A model generated the notes under the pieces. The model made no database searches. It saw only the letters and a program-made list of their open reading frames with translations, and was not told the DNA's origin. Both the position numbers and the translations under genes were made by a program. A DNA stretch of 64,000 nucleotides. Origin: Ancylostoma caninum (Eukaryota > Nematoda > Chromadorea > Rhabditida > Ancylostomatidae). The DNA lies in contig JBAJFG010000146.1 in the NCBI GenBank assembly GCA_037903475.1, positions 1-64,000 of the forward strand, read 5' to 3'. Position 1 is the stretch's first letter. Every line of letters starts with the position of its first letter. Below are positions 1 through 11,108 of the stretch, one piece after another.

Positions 1-137
1 AGGGGCATTTTGTACTCTCGCGATACCTCGATAAGTGTGACGGTGTGTGTGGTCGATTGTACTGAATTCTTTCGAAACCCTGCTTGCTCGCACGATTGTC
101 CTTCGTCTAGTGTCCTTTCGATCCTGTTTAGGATAAC

Positions 138-1025
138 TCACGTGAAAAGCTTGTAGACGACGGACAGTAGGCAGATGGGGCGGTAATTGCCGATATCCTG
201 CGGGTCTCCTTTCTTGTACAGCAGCACGGTCCTGCTGGTCTTCCATTGGTTGGGTACCTTGCATTCCGACAGGTACCGCGTGAAAAGCCTTGCCAACGTG
301 TTGATGAGAACTGGCGGTAGGTTCTTCAGATGTTCTGGTCGAATCCTATTGGGACCAGGTGCTGTACGATTCTTCGCCGACTTGATGGCAGCGTGTCGGA
401 CTTCGGAAGGGAGAACCGATGGGACAACATACCCATCCTCCCTAAGATGACATTGAGGGAGATGGACGTGGCTATCGAAGAGATCCGAGTAGAAGTCGTA
501 GATGACCTTCTCCATTACCCGTCTTGATGAAGAAATTGTTCCGTCTGGGCGCCGGAGGGCGGACATCTTGGTCTTGCGATTGGCGAAGTCTCGGCAGGCG
601 CTGCGAATGCTTTTCGCTGCCTCTGCGGTTTCGGCCAACACTGCTGGACGTCTCTCCTTGAGGTCTTCCTTTATCGCTTCTCTGCACCGTTTTGTGAGCT
701 CGGACGTTAGCTGGTAGTTGCCTGCGGCTCTCGCGGCTCCACGCTGGCGTATCAGCTCGAGGATCTCATAAGACGAGCGCCTCTTGGTGGCTCTTGAGCC
801 CTCGGCTTTCTTTGCGCTGTCGCGGAGATGCTGAAGAAGCCAATCGTACTCCTCAACGTTGTTGTCGACAACCGCATCTTCCCAAAAGCCGGCTAATGAA
901 GTGAAGAGACCCCAATTGATGACGGGCTTGGGACTCCATTTCTTGAATTTCGCGGCTTTCTCTCCACTGCGCGAAAAGAAGAACTCAGCGCGAAGGGGAC
1001 GACGGTCTGATCCGGTGTGGAACAT
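138..1025 (-). pseudogene. RTE reverse transcriptase, N-terminal portion
   Basis: An open stretch of 295 codons covers the linker between endonuclease and RT and the first RT blocks. Visible are a TAPGPNRIRPEHLK block and the LLYKKGD...NYRPICLLSVVYK block typical of RTE RTs. The stretch ends at a TGA. Reading on in the same frame to the window edge gives clear RT sequence (LDEGQ, EQAGFRK), so the stop is a single nonsense change and not the end of the gene. The palm motifs with the catalytic aspartates lie outside the window. Confidence 0.85.
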
Positions 1026-1029
1026 TGGT

Positions 1030-1695
1030 ACAACACCGACGTCGGTCAGGCAGATCGATTGACGATGATGTGATCAATTTCGTTATGCTACTCTCCACCG
1101 GGTGACTCCCACGTCCAGTGTAGGGAGGTTGGCTTCTGAAACTGAGTGTTACCATGGATGGTCTTCGTCGTCATGATGAACTCAGACTGTTCGTTCCACT
1201 GTAGGCCGTGGGTACCAATGTGAAGTTCTTCAGGCGTTCACATAGAGCCGATCTTGGCGTTGAAGTCGCCAACGATGACCTTATATAAAGTGTGATCTTC
1301 CCTGTAGAAATTCTCCAAGTCCATATAGAAGACCTTATTCTCCTCTTCGTCGTAGTTGGATGTTGGAGCGTAGGCGACGAAGATTGTCACGGCCGGCATT
1401 GATCCACATCTCAATCACAAACGTCCGATTCGCATTGTTAGTTGTTCGAACGAATCGATGTTCATGACCAAGTTCGTCTGATGAGGACACCGACTCCACC
1501 AACTCCTCCACTGTCGCAGGTTCCAAGAAACAGTTCTCTGTGTCGAGTGTCGAATGTGGTGTTCAGAGGCCGGTGTCTCCTCGTCTCGGTCAGTCCGATG
1601 ACATCGTACCTGGTCTTCCTGGCGTGCATCATCAAATCCTCGATGGAAGCCTCCGATGCAAGCGTGCGTGCATTGAAGATACAGACCGTCATCAT
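1030..1695 (-). pseudogene. RTE endonuclease (EEP family), frameshifted
   Basis: Two overlapping frames carry pieces of an exonuclease-endonuclease-phosphatase domain. The N-terminal piece (1695-1462) has the LTETRRHRP block with the metal-binding glutamate and a GGVGVLIRR block. Later pieces hold the GDFNAK-like block near 1265 and a GSD(H/R)R block near 1025. In RTE elements this domain nicks the target DNA to prime reverse transcription. At least one frameshift around 1460-1525 and scattered stops make it non-functional. Confidence 0.75.
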
Positions 1696-2259
1696 AGTCC
1701 TTCTGGTTTAGGCAACCTAGATAACCCCTCGGATCTCGTCCTCACTGGCTCTGCCGTACCAGTGACTCTTCCGAGAACAGGGAACATTCTCCATTATTGC
1801 TGTGTCGAGCTTGAAGAAATTTTAAACCTACAGGAGATAGCTTGCTGGGCTCTATTTCCCCGTGGGAGGCTGGAGTGTGATTTCACCGGGAAGTTAGCAG
1901 GGCTTCCCGGGAGTAGACGATAGAGCTTATTTTCTGGAGGCGACTCCAACAAGCCTCCTTGTACCTCCCAGTCACTTGAAAGCAGGGCTTTTGGTCGGAT
2001 ACATGTGCAGGATACAATCTGCAGACGCGCAAGCACACCCATGCACGCATGCATGAACATGCCCACGCGCTGACGAAAGGTATAGATCGTTCCGACACTG
2101 CAGAGACAGGAAGTCCATCCCCTGAATCCACACGCGTCTCAGGGCAGGCACAAGGTCGCGTTTGGTTCGCGATTTACCCCCTATCCGCCACCTGGGGACG
2201 CGCCACGTAGCCTCGCGACTAACCGGCTGGGATCCCTCGTATGAGGGAGATCCGTGGTG

Positions 2260-2670
2260 ATGCGCAGATAACGAAAATTATACTCATTTTGAACCGCAAC
2301 CCCCTATTTGTAGGGTTGCGATAGCTATATTGTAGAAACGAGACCTCACAAAATTCTTTGAAATATTGGGTCTATTTGACCTCTTTGTAACAGCGACCCT
2401 ACTGTGACTTTACAGAATGGCCTCTTTTTACAAAATGATTATGATTTTCGTGATCTGCGCATCGAATAACTCTCACAAAGTTCAGGCAGGATTATTGATT
2501 TTGGTATTTCTAGGACGAAAATAGCCAAGTAGTGCCTAGTAGTTGAATACTAGTGAGTGGTTGAATAATATAAAGGTACAATAGTAGAATACTAGTGAAA
2601 CAAAGCCATTTTCTCCACGCCAGGAGGGATCCGGGCCACACAGTGGATTTCAGTAATGTCAGTGCAAAGT
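2260..2670. repeat. dispersed repeat, copy 1
   Basis: This non-coding block is clearly related to 44640-45180. Shared segments include the stretches around 'cgaaaatagccaagtagtg', 'gtgaaacaaagccatttt' and 'ccaggagg(g/a)atccgggcca'. A shorter related piece lies at 23945-24006, where the intact BEL element has inserted. No ORF or terminal repeats were recognised, so the class is unknown. Confidence 0.6.
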
Positions 2671-3057
2671 GGCTTCTGGCGTCGTGAGCATGAAGTGGCG
2701 CCGATCGATAGCGGCGCGTCGCCGTGTGGACGAGCTTTCGATGCGGCGGCTGGAAGTTCGCTCTAAAAAAACCGTTAAAGAAGGGGTTTTTTGCAGTTTT
2801 GAGCAGGGATACCTATACCATTGTAATCAGCACCTCCCCTAGATCCTTCTCATACCCAATGCTCGAAATCGAACCTGAGCTGAGACACTGCCTTTAACTT
2901 GTTTCAATAGGAAACGCCCATTTATGATATTGACATGGGTTTTCGATGTTGTTCGCATAGCTTGTTTAGGCCTCATGTATTCTTTAAATAAACCACAGCT
3001 TACAACAAATATTTATTTGCTTGCATTGAACAATTAAAGTAAAATAATTACAATAAT

Positions 3058-5448
3058 ACTTACTTACTTAGGATACTTAGGCGACCCGTTCCTCAGCACG
3101 GCTGTTGGCCTTGCGCGGGTCCCAACTTCTCTTCCACACCGATCGGTCTTTTGCCTTAGTCGACCAGTGGACCTTAACTGAACCGGAAGCACCGCTGTTG
3201 TTTCGATAAGCCAACGAATCGTACCACCTTATAGGAGGTCGGCCGCGCGGTCGCTTTCTGACGCGAGGGTACCATCGCAGAACCGCAGAACTCCATCGAC
3301 CATCCGAGCATCAGATGTCCTGCGTACCGATGTTTCGACTCATCGGCGTGAAGAACAGCGTCATGGACCGTCGACATTGCTCTAATATCTGAGTTATGTA
3401 GACGACGCTCTCGCTGCTGGCATAAGGACAGCCCAAGCATGCGACGTTCAAGTGAGACCTGAGCCGAGCGAAGCTGAGTCTCAGCGATTTTTGTCAGCGC
3501 CCACGTTTCGCTCGCGTAGCACAGGGCTGGCAGCACTTTCGAGTTGAAGAGATCCGCGCGTAGCTTCTGGTCATTGGTGTTCTCGAGTACGCTTTTAATC
3601 GAATCATAAGCGGCCCAGCCTGCTCGTCGTCTCCTCGCGATCTCGGGCTTGATGTCGTTCTCCATGTTTAGGAGGCGACCAAGATAGATATATTCGCTGA
3701 CGTCTTCGAGGGGAACACCCTGAAGAAATACTGGCTGCTGACTAGAAAATGCGCTTCTCATGACCTTCGTTTTAGTCGTGTTGATGCTGAGACCTGTTCT
3801 TCTTCCTTCTTTGTCCAGCAGTCTAAGCATTTCAGAGGCGTCGTCCGGTGACTTCGTGATCAGCACTATGTCATCTGCGAAACGTAGATGGTTCAGCCGC
3901 TTCCCGTCGATGTGGACTCCAAAGGTGCTCTAGTCGCAGTTGCGAATGACCGACTCCAAACACACTGAGAATAAATTCGGTGAAACTGGGTCGCCTTGAC
4001 GAACTCCTTTCTCCACAGGTACCTCGATATCGTTGAGAAACGGCCGAAACACCGTGGTGCATCCCGAGTAGCACTCACACAAAACCTTTATGTACCGCGA
4101 CTCAACACCCTGTTCTTCCAGCGCTTTCCAGACCTTCGCCGGCTCCACTGAATCAAATGCCTTTTTGTAGTCAACAAAAGTCAGCACTAGCGGTTCTTAG
4201 TATTCTCGGGCGGCCTCGATCAATCGACAGCAGGTGATTATGTGATCCAGCGTGCTGAACTTGCGCCGGAATCCTGCCTGCTCTACAGGTTGAGCTTCGT
4301 CCAGCGTCCTCCGAATGCGTGTCAGGAGGCAACGCGTGAAAACCTTGTATAACACTGGCAGTAGCGTGATAGGACGGTCGTTTTCCAAGGTTTCTTTGTC
4401 TCCCTTTTTGAAAAGAAGAATGGTCGAGGACCGCTTCCAAGCTACTGGTACTTCACATTTTGCAAGGTAGCGAGAGAACAGTCTCGCCAGTGCGGCGTAC
4501 CGAGTGGGTCCGCAAGCCTGTAGAGGAAGGAACGGCAGGTCCTCTTCTCCGGGGCTCAAAACATTAGTAGTTTGGCCCGATGCTGATCTGACGAGGGCAG
4601 AGTAGAAGTTCGTCATGATACTTTCCATTCCTGGTCGAGACGTACAACGCGAACCATCTGGAGCTTTCAAACACGGAATCGATAGACGATGTTCTGCCAG
4701 CGCACGCTTTTCCACCTTCAGGCTGCGCTTACTGTGGGCGGCATCAGGCAGACGATTTCTAACGAAGTTCACGTGGTCCTCAGCTAGCCTTTGCCTGCAG
4801 AGTCTGTTCAGGACTGCGTATTCTACCTGATTCCCTTGTCGATCCATGTGCCTCCGCTTCTCAAGAAGGGCGCGGGTGCCGCTGGAGACTCGTCCTGTTA
4901 CATGGTGTGCTGCGGCACGACACTCATTCCTGATCTTGACGATGGTTTCAACCAGGTGGGTGTAATCCTCGTTGAGGTCGTCTACCATCTCAAAGGCCTC
5001 CTTGGCAGCAGTGACTCTGACCATCTCCTCATCTAGGATAGTTGGTCGTGGGCGCCTCGAGCGTATTCGGGCTAAGCGGACTTGTCCTCGGTCGAAATGT
5101 AGCCGAGCTCGTTATAAGCGATGGTCACTTCCCGTGTTGAATGATGGGACAACATCAACGTCCTTGATAACTCGCTTGTTATATAAGATATGATCGAGTT
5201 CGTGATAGTGTTGCCCATTGAAAGAGACATATGTCCATCACTTTGCTAGATTCTTCACAAACTGGCTGTTCCCATGGAAGAGATGGTGCGTTTCACAGAA
5301 GGTTGCGAGCCTTTCTCCGGCATCGTTCCTCTGCTCTGCCGAGTTCGGTCCGATAAATACTTCTCCAACCTTTCGTGATCCTATGCGAGCGTTGAAGTCA
5401 CCCATTACCACAACACAGGTGCTCTTCTGGGAACGGATGAGATCACTA
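3058..5448 (-). pseudogene. RTE-type LINE, 3' portion (endonuclease C-term, RT, 3' tail)
   Basis: Reading right to left there are the endonuclease C-terminus (GDFNARIG near 5400, then a TGSDHR block near 5110), the RT N-terminal part (5024-4197), the RT palm with TFVDYKKAFDS (4187-3930), and the FADD catalytic motif near 3875 followed by the RT C-terminus (3866-3174). The RT frame is broken by an in-frame TAA near 4198 and TAG near 3928, plus a frameshift near 3280. The 3' end is a short TTAC-type tandem tail at about 3058-3072, as is common for RTE elements. The 5' half of the same element continues at 6486-7225, on the other side of an inserted foldback transposon. Confidence 0.85.
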
Positions 5449-5609
5449 ACAAGGGAAGTGCAACAGGCCAGACTCGCAAATCGGAATGAAACCTATCTGG
5501 CTTGAATCTTTGTTGGAGAGGGTGTTACAGTATATATTTCATTATTGCCCTCGATTCCAAAAAACAAAAATCCCACCACAGTACCATATGCGCTGCAGCA
5601 CTCGTCCGT

Positions 5610-5690
5610 CAGCGACGATGTGGCCGAGTGGGGAGGATGCTGCACTGTCAGCTCGAGAGTTTGAACCCCGTCATGCGCACCTACCTGTTT
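5610..5690 (+). repeat. tRNA-like segment in left foldback arm
   Basis: The segment has a box A match (TGGCCGAGTGG) and a weak box B (AGTTTGAACCC). The first stem is similar to tRNA-Ser or tRNA-Leu. Box B deviates from the consensus and the acceptor stem does not close, so this is a tRNA-derived repeat and not a working tRNA gene. Confidence 0.55.
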
Positions 5691-6237
5691 TGCTCTCTCA
5701 TTTTTTTATTCCCCCTGTGTTGTTGAAATCAAATTTAAAAGGTTAGAAGATAATACTTATCCTTACTGACGCACTAGGCACGGAATAACTACGTTATATA
5801 AAACCTGCTTTTCTCCCTCGATTAGCTATAAAGTAGCAGTCACTTTTCACGACTGTAACTCAAAATCTTTCCCACTCGGTTCATAATGTTCGAACCTTCA
5901 CGCGTTCCCTCTGATCTCTGCAGTGAATGCGACTGTAATGATTGTAGCAGAATTTCTTTCATTGTCTGCGCGTATTGTTCTCACCGCTTTTGCTTTGAAC
6001 ACTTCATTGTCTGTGTGCACCGTTGCTGCCAGTAAATGCTTTCTCATTGACCATCCTTTTTTTGTTTTGAATGAAAATTTTACAATTTTCTAGCGACTCG
6101 AGGGAAAGCTGTACGATCACTAAACTACGTTCATAGCATAGTAGTTATTCTATAGCTAGTACGTCAGTAAAGACAAGTGTTGTCTTCTAGCCCTCCAAAA
6201 TTGATTTCAATAACATAGGAGGAATAAAAAACAAAAA

Positions 6238-6335
6238 TGCAAAACGAGTGCCAATGACGGGATCCAAACCCTCGACCTCCTGCCTATCAGTCCGCATCCT
6301 CTCCACTCGGCCACCTCGTCGCTGACGGACTAGTG
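6238..6335 (-). repeat. tRNA-like segment in right foldback arm
   Basis: This is the mirror copy of the left arm, read on the minus strand: GACGAGG, box A TGGCCGAGTGG, and box B-like GGTTTGGATCC followed by CGTC. It keeps better pairing than the left copy. A related tRNA-like head occurs at 34160-34250. Confidence 0.55.
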
Positions 6336-6485
6336 CTGCAACGCATATAGTACTGTGGTGGGATTTTTGTTTTTTGAAGCCGAGGGCAGTAACAAAATAT
6401 ATACTGCAACACCCTCTCCAACAAAGATTCAAGCCAGATAGGTTTCATCCCGATTTTCGAATATGGCCTCTTGCACTTCCCTTGT

Positions 6486-7225
6486 AAGGTCGCTGTAGAA
6501 CTCGTGTTCTTCTTCATCCCTATCCGTGGTAGGAGCGTAGGCCTGGATGACGGAGACATCGATGTCCTTTGACAGCGATGCTGTTACTACTCCCAGTCGA
6601 TGTCCATGAAATGTGGCACTTGTGATGTTTCTGGCAAAGTTTGGTGCCACGATGAAGCCCACTCCCCCCGACGTTGAGCCGGTTTTACGAGCTCTTAGAA
6701 AAACAGCGGCACCGTTGTTCCATGTGCACGTCAGAGGTTCCTTCCGTTTCGTTTCGCTCAGTCCAATGACGTCGTACTTAATCCGTTGTGCTTGCTCTAT
6801 TAAAACCGATAGCTGAGCGGCCGAACTGACACAGTTGTATGTGCAAGCAATCAGATGGCTCACCCTTGTTCGTTTCCTATGGTAGCCTACGGCCCTGAGA
6901 TTTCTTCGCCTTTGGCTGTGTGCGGATCTAGCCAAAAACAACCAAAAAAGGCCAACGAAATGGATAGAACACATCTCCGTGAGGACTGTATCTGTGTGAG
7001 CTCCTGATAAGGGGAACTATTCTAGCTCGCAACGTCGCATGTCGTCCCCGGAGGCTTGTCAGCTGTCTGCAAGATTTCACTCGTAGGCGTATACTGCATC
7101 GTGAATTAAATTCACTGACGACTTGTGAAACCTGAAAGAATGCTGCGTGATACATGACCTCGTAGTCAACGTCGCTGTGGTAGGGACTACGATAAACTGA
7201 GTGTCTAACAAAACAGATACGCAAC
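6486..7225 (-). pseudogene. RTE-type LINE, 5' portion (5' UTR and endonuclease N-term)
   Basis: An ORF from 6974 runs into the foldback insertion. It carries the endonuclease N-terminus with IKYDVIGLSETKRKEPL (metal-binding Glu), SGGVGFIV and VIQAYAPTTDRDEEEHEFYSDL. The natural continuation (SDLIRSQKS..GDFNAR) lies at 5448 and below. About 250 bp upstream looks like non-coding 5' sequence of the same element. Confidence 0.8.
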
Positions 7226-7236
7226 CATTTCTAATA

Positions 7237-7935
7237 TTAGGTTGTAGATAAAGTGCTCGCGGTTTTCAAGAGTATGCTTTAACACACGCCGCCTTATAGC
7301 AAGCTGTCTTTCGTATATATCAGGAGGTCATGTATGTGCAAGTTTATTATTATCATTCAGTGTGAACTCCTGCACAGCCCTACCAAGAAGATGGATTTTT
7401 CAAAACAATACATCGGCGGCCCTTCAGTGTATGGGCTTCAAACTGCTGAAGCAACCGCATCCGGTCGCCTCGCCGTATTAACCCGGTCTGTATTTGGGGC
7501 CGGTGCAGTGACCGAACGCTCTGGAGCTCTATAGCTCTGATGAAAGGGTCATGTACCCGGGGGCACCAAGGAAGTCACACAACCGGTCTAGTTCTTAGCC
7601 CCGAAACCGGAAAGTGTGAAGATCTCTCATACATCACTCTTCTTCTTCACTATTCGGACTTGTCTTATCAATAGGATGATATTCTAATGCCTTAGAACTT
7701 ACTGAGGTAATGGGGTACTAACAATAGAGATTCTTAACAGTTCTACTCTATGCAAGGGAAAGCGTCCGATAATGAAAGATGACTTCTATGCCGAAGGCAT
7801 CGAAAGGCTTCCCGAAAACTGTCGAAGAGTGGTAGGACGTGGTGGTGATCTTTTCATTTCCTAATGTGTTTTTATTCTCAAGAAGTCAGTAAAACGTAAT
7901 GTTTCGAAAACCGCGAGAACTTCCCTACAACCTAA
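7237..7935. mobile_element. mariner-type MITE, 699 bp
   Basis: The inverted ends are TTAGGTTGTAGATAAAGT...CTCGCGG and its complement near 7905-7935, flanked by TA on both sides (7235-7236 and 7936-7937). TA duplication and TTAGGTTG ends are typical of mariner elements. No transposase reading frame is visible inside, so it is non-autonomous. Confidence 0.75.
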
Positions 7936-7937
7936 TA

Positions 7938-8290
7938 TTAGGTTGAGGAGAAAGTAATGGAAGACATTTTTCGAAACTTTCGTATTCCTTATTGCTGATG
8001 ATTCGATTAGGCATTGCCTGCTGACATAGTAGGAGATTCCCCAAAGTATTAACCTGTGGCTACTGAAGGACCAGGAAGCGCTTGTTGCTGCAGTTACGCT
8101 TCCATTTCTGAAAGGGTGCTTTTGCCCTAAACTCTAATATGAGCTGCTCTGCAAAGGCTTGGCAAGCACTCGGGTAAGTAACAGCAGCAATGCAATAAAG
8201 GAGGGAGTAGCTAAATATTTCACAGTACGCGACTGCTCCACTTGCTTCGAATCTCTTATATGGGCCTTCATGAGGAGCCACGCCTAGGAC
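7938..8290 (-). mobile_element. second mariner-type end and fragment abutting the first
   Basis: A second TTAGGTTGAGGAGAAAGT end starts 2 bp after the previous element and shares its TA. A 73-codon minus-strand ORF (8281-8060) follows but has no clear transposase motif. The far end of this element was not found, so it may be truncated. Confidence 0.45.
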
Positions 8291-8722
8291 GCTCTCACGT
8301 CATCATGCGAAGTGGTTGCTGTGATTCGAGTAGCTCCCACAAGGTAAGACAGACACGGCTACCATATAGGTTGGCCATGTCTGGAAACTGAAAGGAACAA
8401 TTGGAAAGAAAGGATAAAAAACTAAAAACCCTGCTCCACGCCACTTTTTTTTACATGCCAATTTTCCCACGTTTTTCCTGTCTCAAACTAGCGGGACTTT
8501 CCTCCACTCTGGTAACCCACTATTTTCATTCTTCTGCCTTGTCACTCTCTGATCACTATCTCATCCCTCCCCTCGGTTTCTTCTTGGGCGAAGAAGAGCC
8601 CGTTGATTTTGACCATTTTCGAACGGGAGTCCCTTTGTATGACCAGCCGCAGCCTGCGCAATTCTGAGAAGAGAGAGACAATGTTCTACGCATGCGTTGG
8701 AGTAATGACATAGATTTCAGAC

Positions 8723-10480
8723 GTCTTCTTCTTCTTCTTCTTTTCCTTCAGCATTTGTCCCGTTCGTTGGCGGGGTCCGCTTTCCTGATCTTCTGACGCC
8801 ATTTCGCTCTATCGTGCGCCTGGTCTGGGTGGGCGCCCACATGCTTCAGATCCGCATGCAGTATGTCCAGCCATCTTTGCTTATGCCGTCCTTTTGGCCG
8901 TTTTCCTGGTACCTCAAGATCAAGGCCTACTTTGCAGACGGCGTCTTTGTTGGCGCGCAGAACGTGGCCGTGCCATCTGAGGGGGGTTTCGCGGAGCTTG
9001 TCAGCAATCGTGGCGACGCCGAACCGCTCTCGGATCTTTTCATTGCGTATGCGTTCCACGCGCGTGATATCGGCCATCCATCGTAACATCTTCATCTCCA
9101 TCACACCCAGGCGCCGTTCCACTTCCTTTGTGGCTGGCCAACATTCTGCACCATACAATGCGACGGGTCTAACGACTGTTCGATACCCTTCGACTTGAAG
9201 CGATCCGGGATTATCTTGTCGCACAGCACTCCTGTCATCGAACGCCACTTGAACCATGCAGCGTTGACGCGTGCAACGACTTCATGGGCTAGGCTGCCAT
9301 CGGCTGAGAGTGTTGAGCCGAGATACCTGAAGTAGTCATTTATTGGGAGGTCACTGCCATCAACCTGAATGGTGGCGAGCTCATTCATATCGGTCGTCAT
9401 ATACTCAGTCTTTCTGACGTTGAGCCGAAGACCGAACCGCGCTAGACGTTCACTCCAGGCCTGCATCTGCCGTTCAATGTCCTCTTTTTGTTTAGACACG
9501 AGCATGACGTCATCTGCATATGGCAGAGTCCATGGCGTCGGCCTCTGGAGGTTTCTCGTAATAGCGTCCCTGACGACGATGAAGAGGAGCGGTGAGAGCG
9601 CTGATCCTTGATGTACACCTACGGAGATGGGAAATTCTGCTGACGTGCCTGGGGCCGCCTGCACTCGACTCGTTGGGTCCGCGTATAGAATCCTAACCCA
9701 CTCGATGAGTTCCTCAGGAACCCCGTGCCACCGCAACGCGTGCCAGATGACTTTATGTGGCATGCGACTGAAGGCTTTCTCCAGATCGAGGAATGCTAGA
9801 TGCACTGGCTTCTGCTTCTCGCGATGTTTCTCGATCATTAGTCGAGCAGGATGGATTGCATCCGTAGTTCTGCAGTTGGCTAAGAAACCACACTCGTTCA
9901 TTGTAACTCGGATGATGTCGCGTATTCGGCGGTCGATAATGGGTTCGAATGTCTTCATACTGTGAGACAGAAGACGTATTCCTCCCAGATCGGAATTGTG
10001 GTGCTCTTCTGCCAATCCACGGGTTCTTCCCCTCTGCGATGACCTGGTTGAAGAACGTCGCCAGCCATTCAGCTGAGTTTCAGTGTCTTGACTTCCATAT
10101 TTCCGCCGCTACATCATCAGGACCCATTGTTTTTCCTGGCTTCATCCGCTTTAGCGCAGCCATGGTTTCGTCAACGGTGATCGGTTGTATAGGATCGTAA
10201 GTCGGCGGTAGTTGTGGAATGGATGGATGGCTGAATTCTTCTGTTGAGATCTTCTCGAAGTAGTCACACCATCTCTTCGTTGCCTTCCTGCGGTCTGTTA
10301 TGAGATGACAGTGTTCGTCGTTAACTCCATAGAACTTTTCGACCTTCTCGGCCTGCGACCTCGCCAGTTGGTAGATGTGGCGTTCACCGCCATCTTTCTC
10401 ATCTAGCTTCCTGCTAGCATTGTCGTAGTGCTCAGCCTTCGTGGTAGTCACAGCCTTCTTTGCGCTTTCTTCGCTTCTAG
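8723..10480 (-). pseudogene. LINE of a second lineage: RT domain, 5'-truncated
   Basis: Three minus-strand frames make one decayed element: 10451-10080 (RT fingers, ALKRMKPGKTMGPDDVAAEIWK), 10015-9101 (palm, with FLDLEKAF near 9780 and the LPYADDVMLV catalytic motif near 9510) and 9257-8748 (C-terminal region with RWHGHVLR and KQRWLDILHADLK). The frames are offset near 10080 and 9230. The 3' end is a short GAA-type repeat at about 8724-8742. The endonuclease part is missing, as expected for incomplete reverse transcription. YADD and the C-terminal block set it apart from the FADD RTE copies in this window. The exact clade is not assigned. Confidence 0.8.
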
Positions 10481-10878
10481 GTATTTACTTCTGCCAGTTG
10501 TAATCCGGCTTGTTGCCGAGGAATACGTGGTGGAGACAGACTTCTGAAGCGCTAGGATGACTCCACAGCGTATAAGACGTGGTGCGACGTTAGCGTATCG
10601 CGCGCGGCGGATGGGGCGAGACGTGAGAGGTGTGCAGCGCTGGCTTTGCAGGGGCTGGAATTAATGATGCGCAGCGTAGCGCAGCGCAGGCGCTGTCAAC
10701 TACCGGCAACCGCACCACTAATTGCGGCTGGTGGTACTGCTGCGGGTTCCTCAATGCCGCCTCCCATGATGGGTCCGTTGACCTCAGTTTTTTAATGGCC
10801 GATTTTCTTTTCCGTGAAAATCTCGCGCTAAAAAAATCCACGTAGAAAAACAAAAACACTTTCTCTTAATTATGATCT
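10481..10878. other. unassigned GC-rich sequence
   Basis: GC-rich non-coding sequence with short overlapping ORFs on both strands (about 70-90 codons). No domain or repeat terminus was recognised. Confidence 0.3.
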
Positions 10879-11108
10879 ATTAGCTCAGAGATGGCACCTG
10901 GGTCGACTTTGTCTGCAATTACGATTTTCTCCATAGGATGCATATGGAAAGAGATTTTACTAAATGGCAGCAGGGAAACATCTAAATGAAAGCAGTCACA
11001 CCATATTTATATCAAAAACTGTAAAAAGTGGATCAATTGGCCGATTTCGGGATGAGGTATTGGATAATTGCAGACAAAGTCGACACAGGCTCCATCTTTG
11101 AGCTAACA
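10879..11108. mobile_element. small palindromic MITE
   Basis: Inverted ends of about 40 bp with the core TAGCTCA(G/A)AGATGG...GTCGACTTTGTCTGCAATTA are separated by about 150 bp. There is no coding capacity. The class is unknown; TA flanks are possible. Confidence 0.65.

Larger units (their letters stand above)
1..2255 (-). mobile_element. RTE-type LINE, 5' part, decayed, cut by window edge
   Basis: This is a non-LTR retrotransposon read on the minus strand. From right to left it has a 5' non-coding part (about 1700-2255), an apurinic endonuclease domain (about 1030-1695) and the start of the reverse transcriptase (1-1025). The copy runs out of the window at position 1 before the RT catalytic motifs. 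It is called RTE-type from the order endonuclease then RT and from sequence blocks shared with the elements at 3.1-7.2 kb and 34.8-38 kb. Frame breaks in the endonuclease and an in-frame stop near 137 show that this copy cannot encode a working protein. Confidence 0.85.
5449..6485. mobile_element. foldback transposon with tRNA-like arms, inserted in the RTE LINE
   Basis: Two inverted arms of roughly 340-350 bp (about 5449-5800 and 6130-6485) surround a spacer of about 330 bp. Each end starts with the 20-bp motif ACAAGGGAAGTGCAA(C/G)AGGC. It splits the endonuclease ORF of the RTE: the upstream part ends ...EFYSDL and the downstream part resumes SDLIRSQK. This fits a duplicated 8-9 bp target (agcgacct against agtgatct, diverged). 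Each arm contains a tRNA-Ser/Leu-like segment. No transposase ORF is seen. The class is uncertain; it could be MULE-like or a doubled SINE. Confidence 0.7.

Noticed and set aside
5610..6335. Two tRNA-Ser/Leu genes
   Set aside because: Box B is degenerate, the acceptor stem does not close, and the copies lie symmetrically in the arms of a mobile element.
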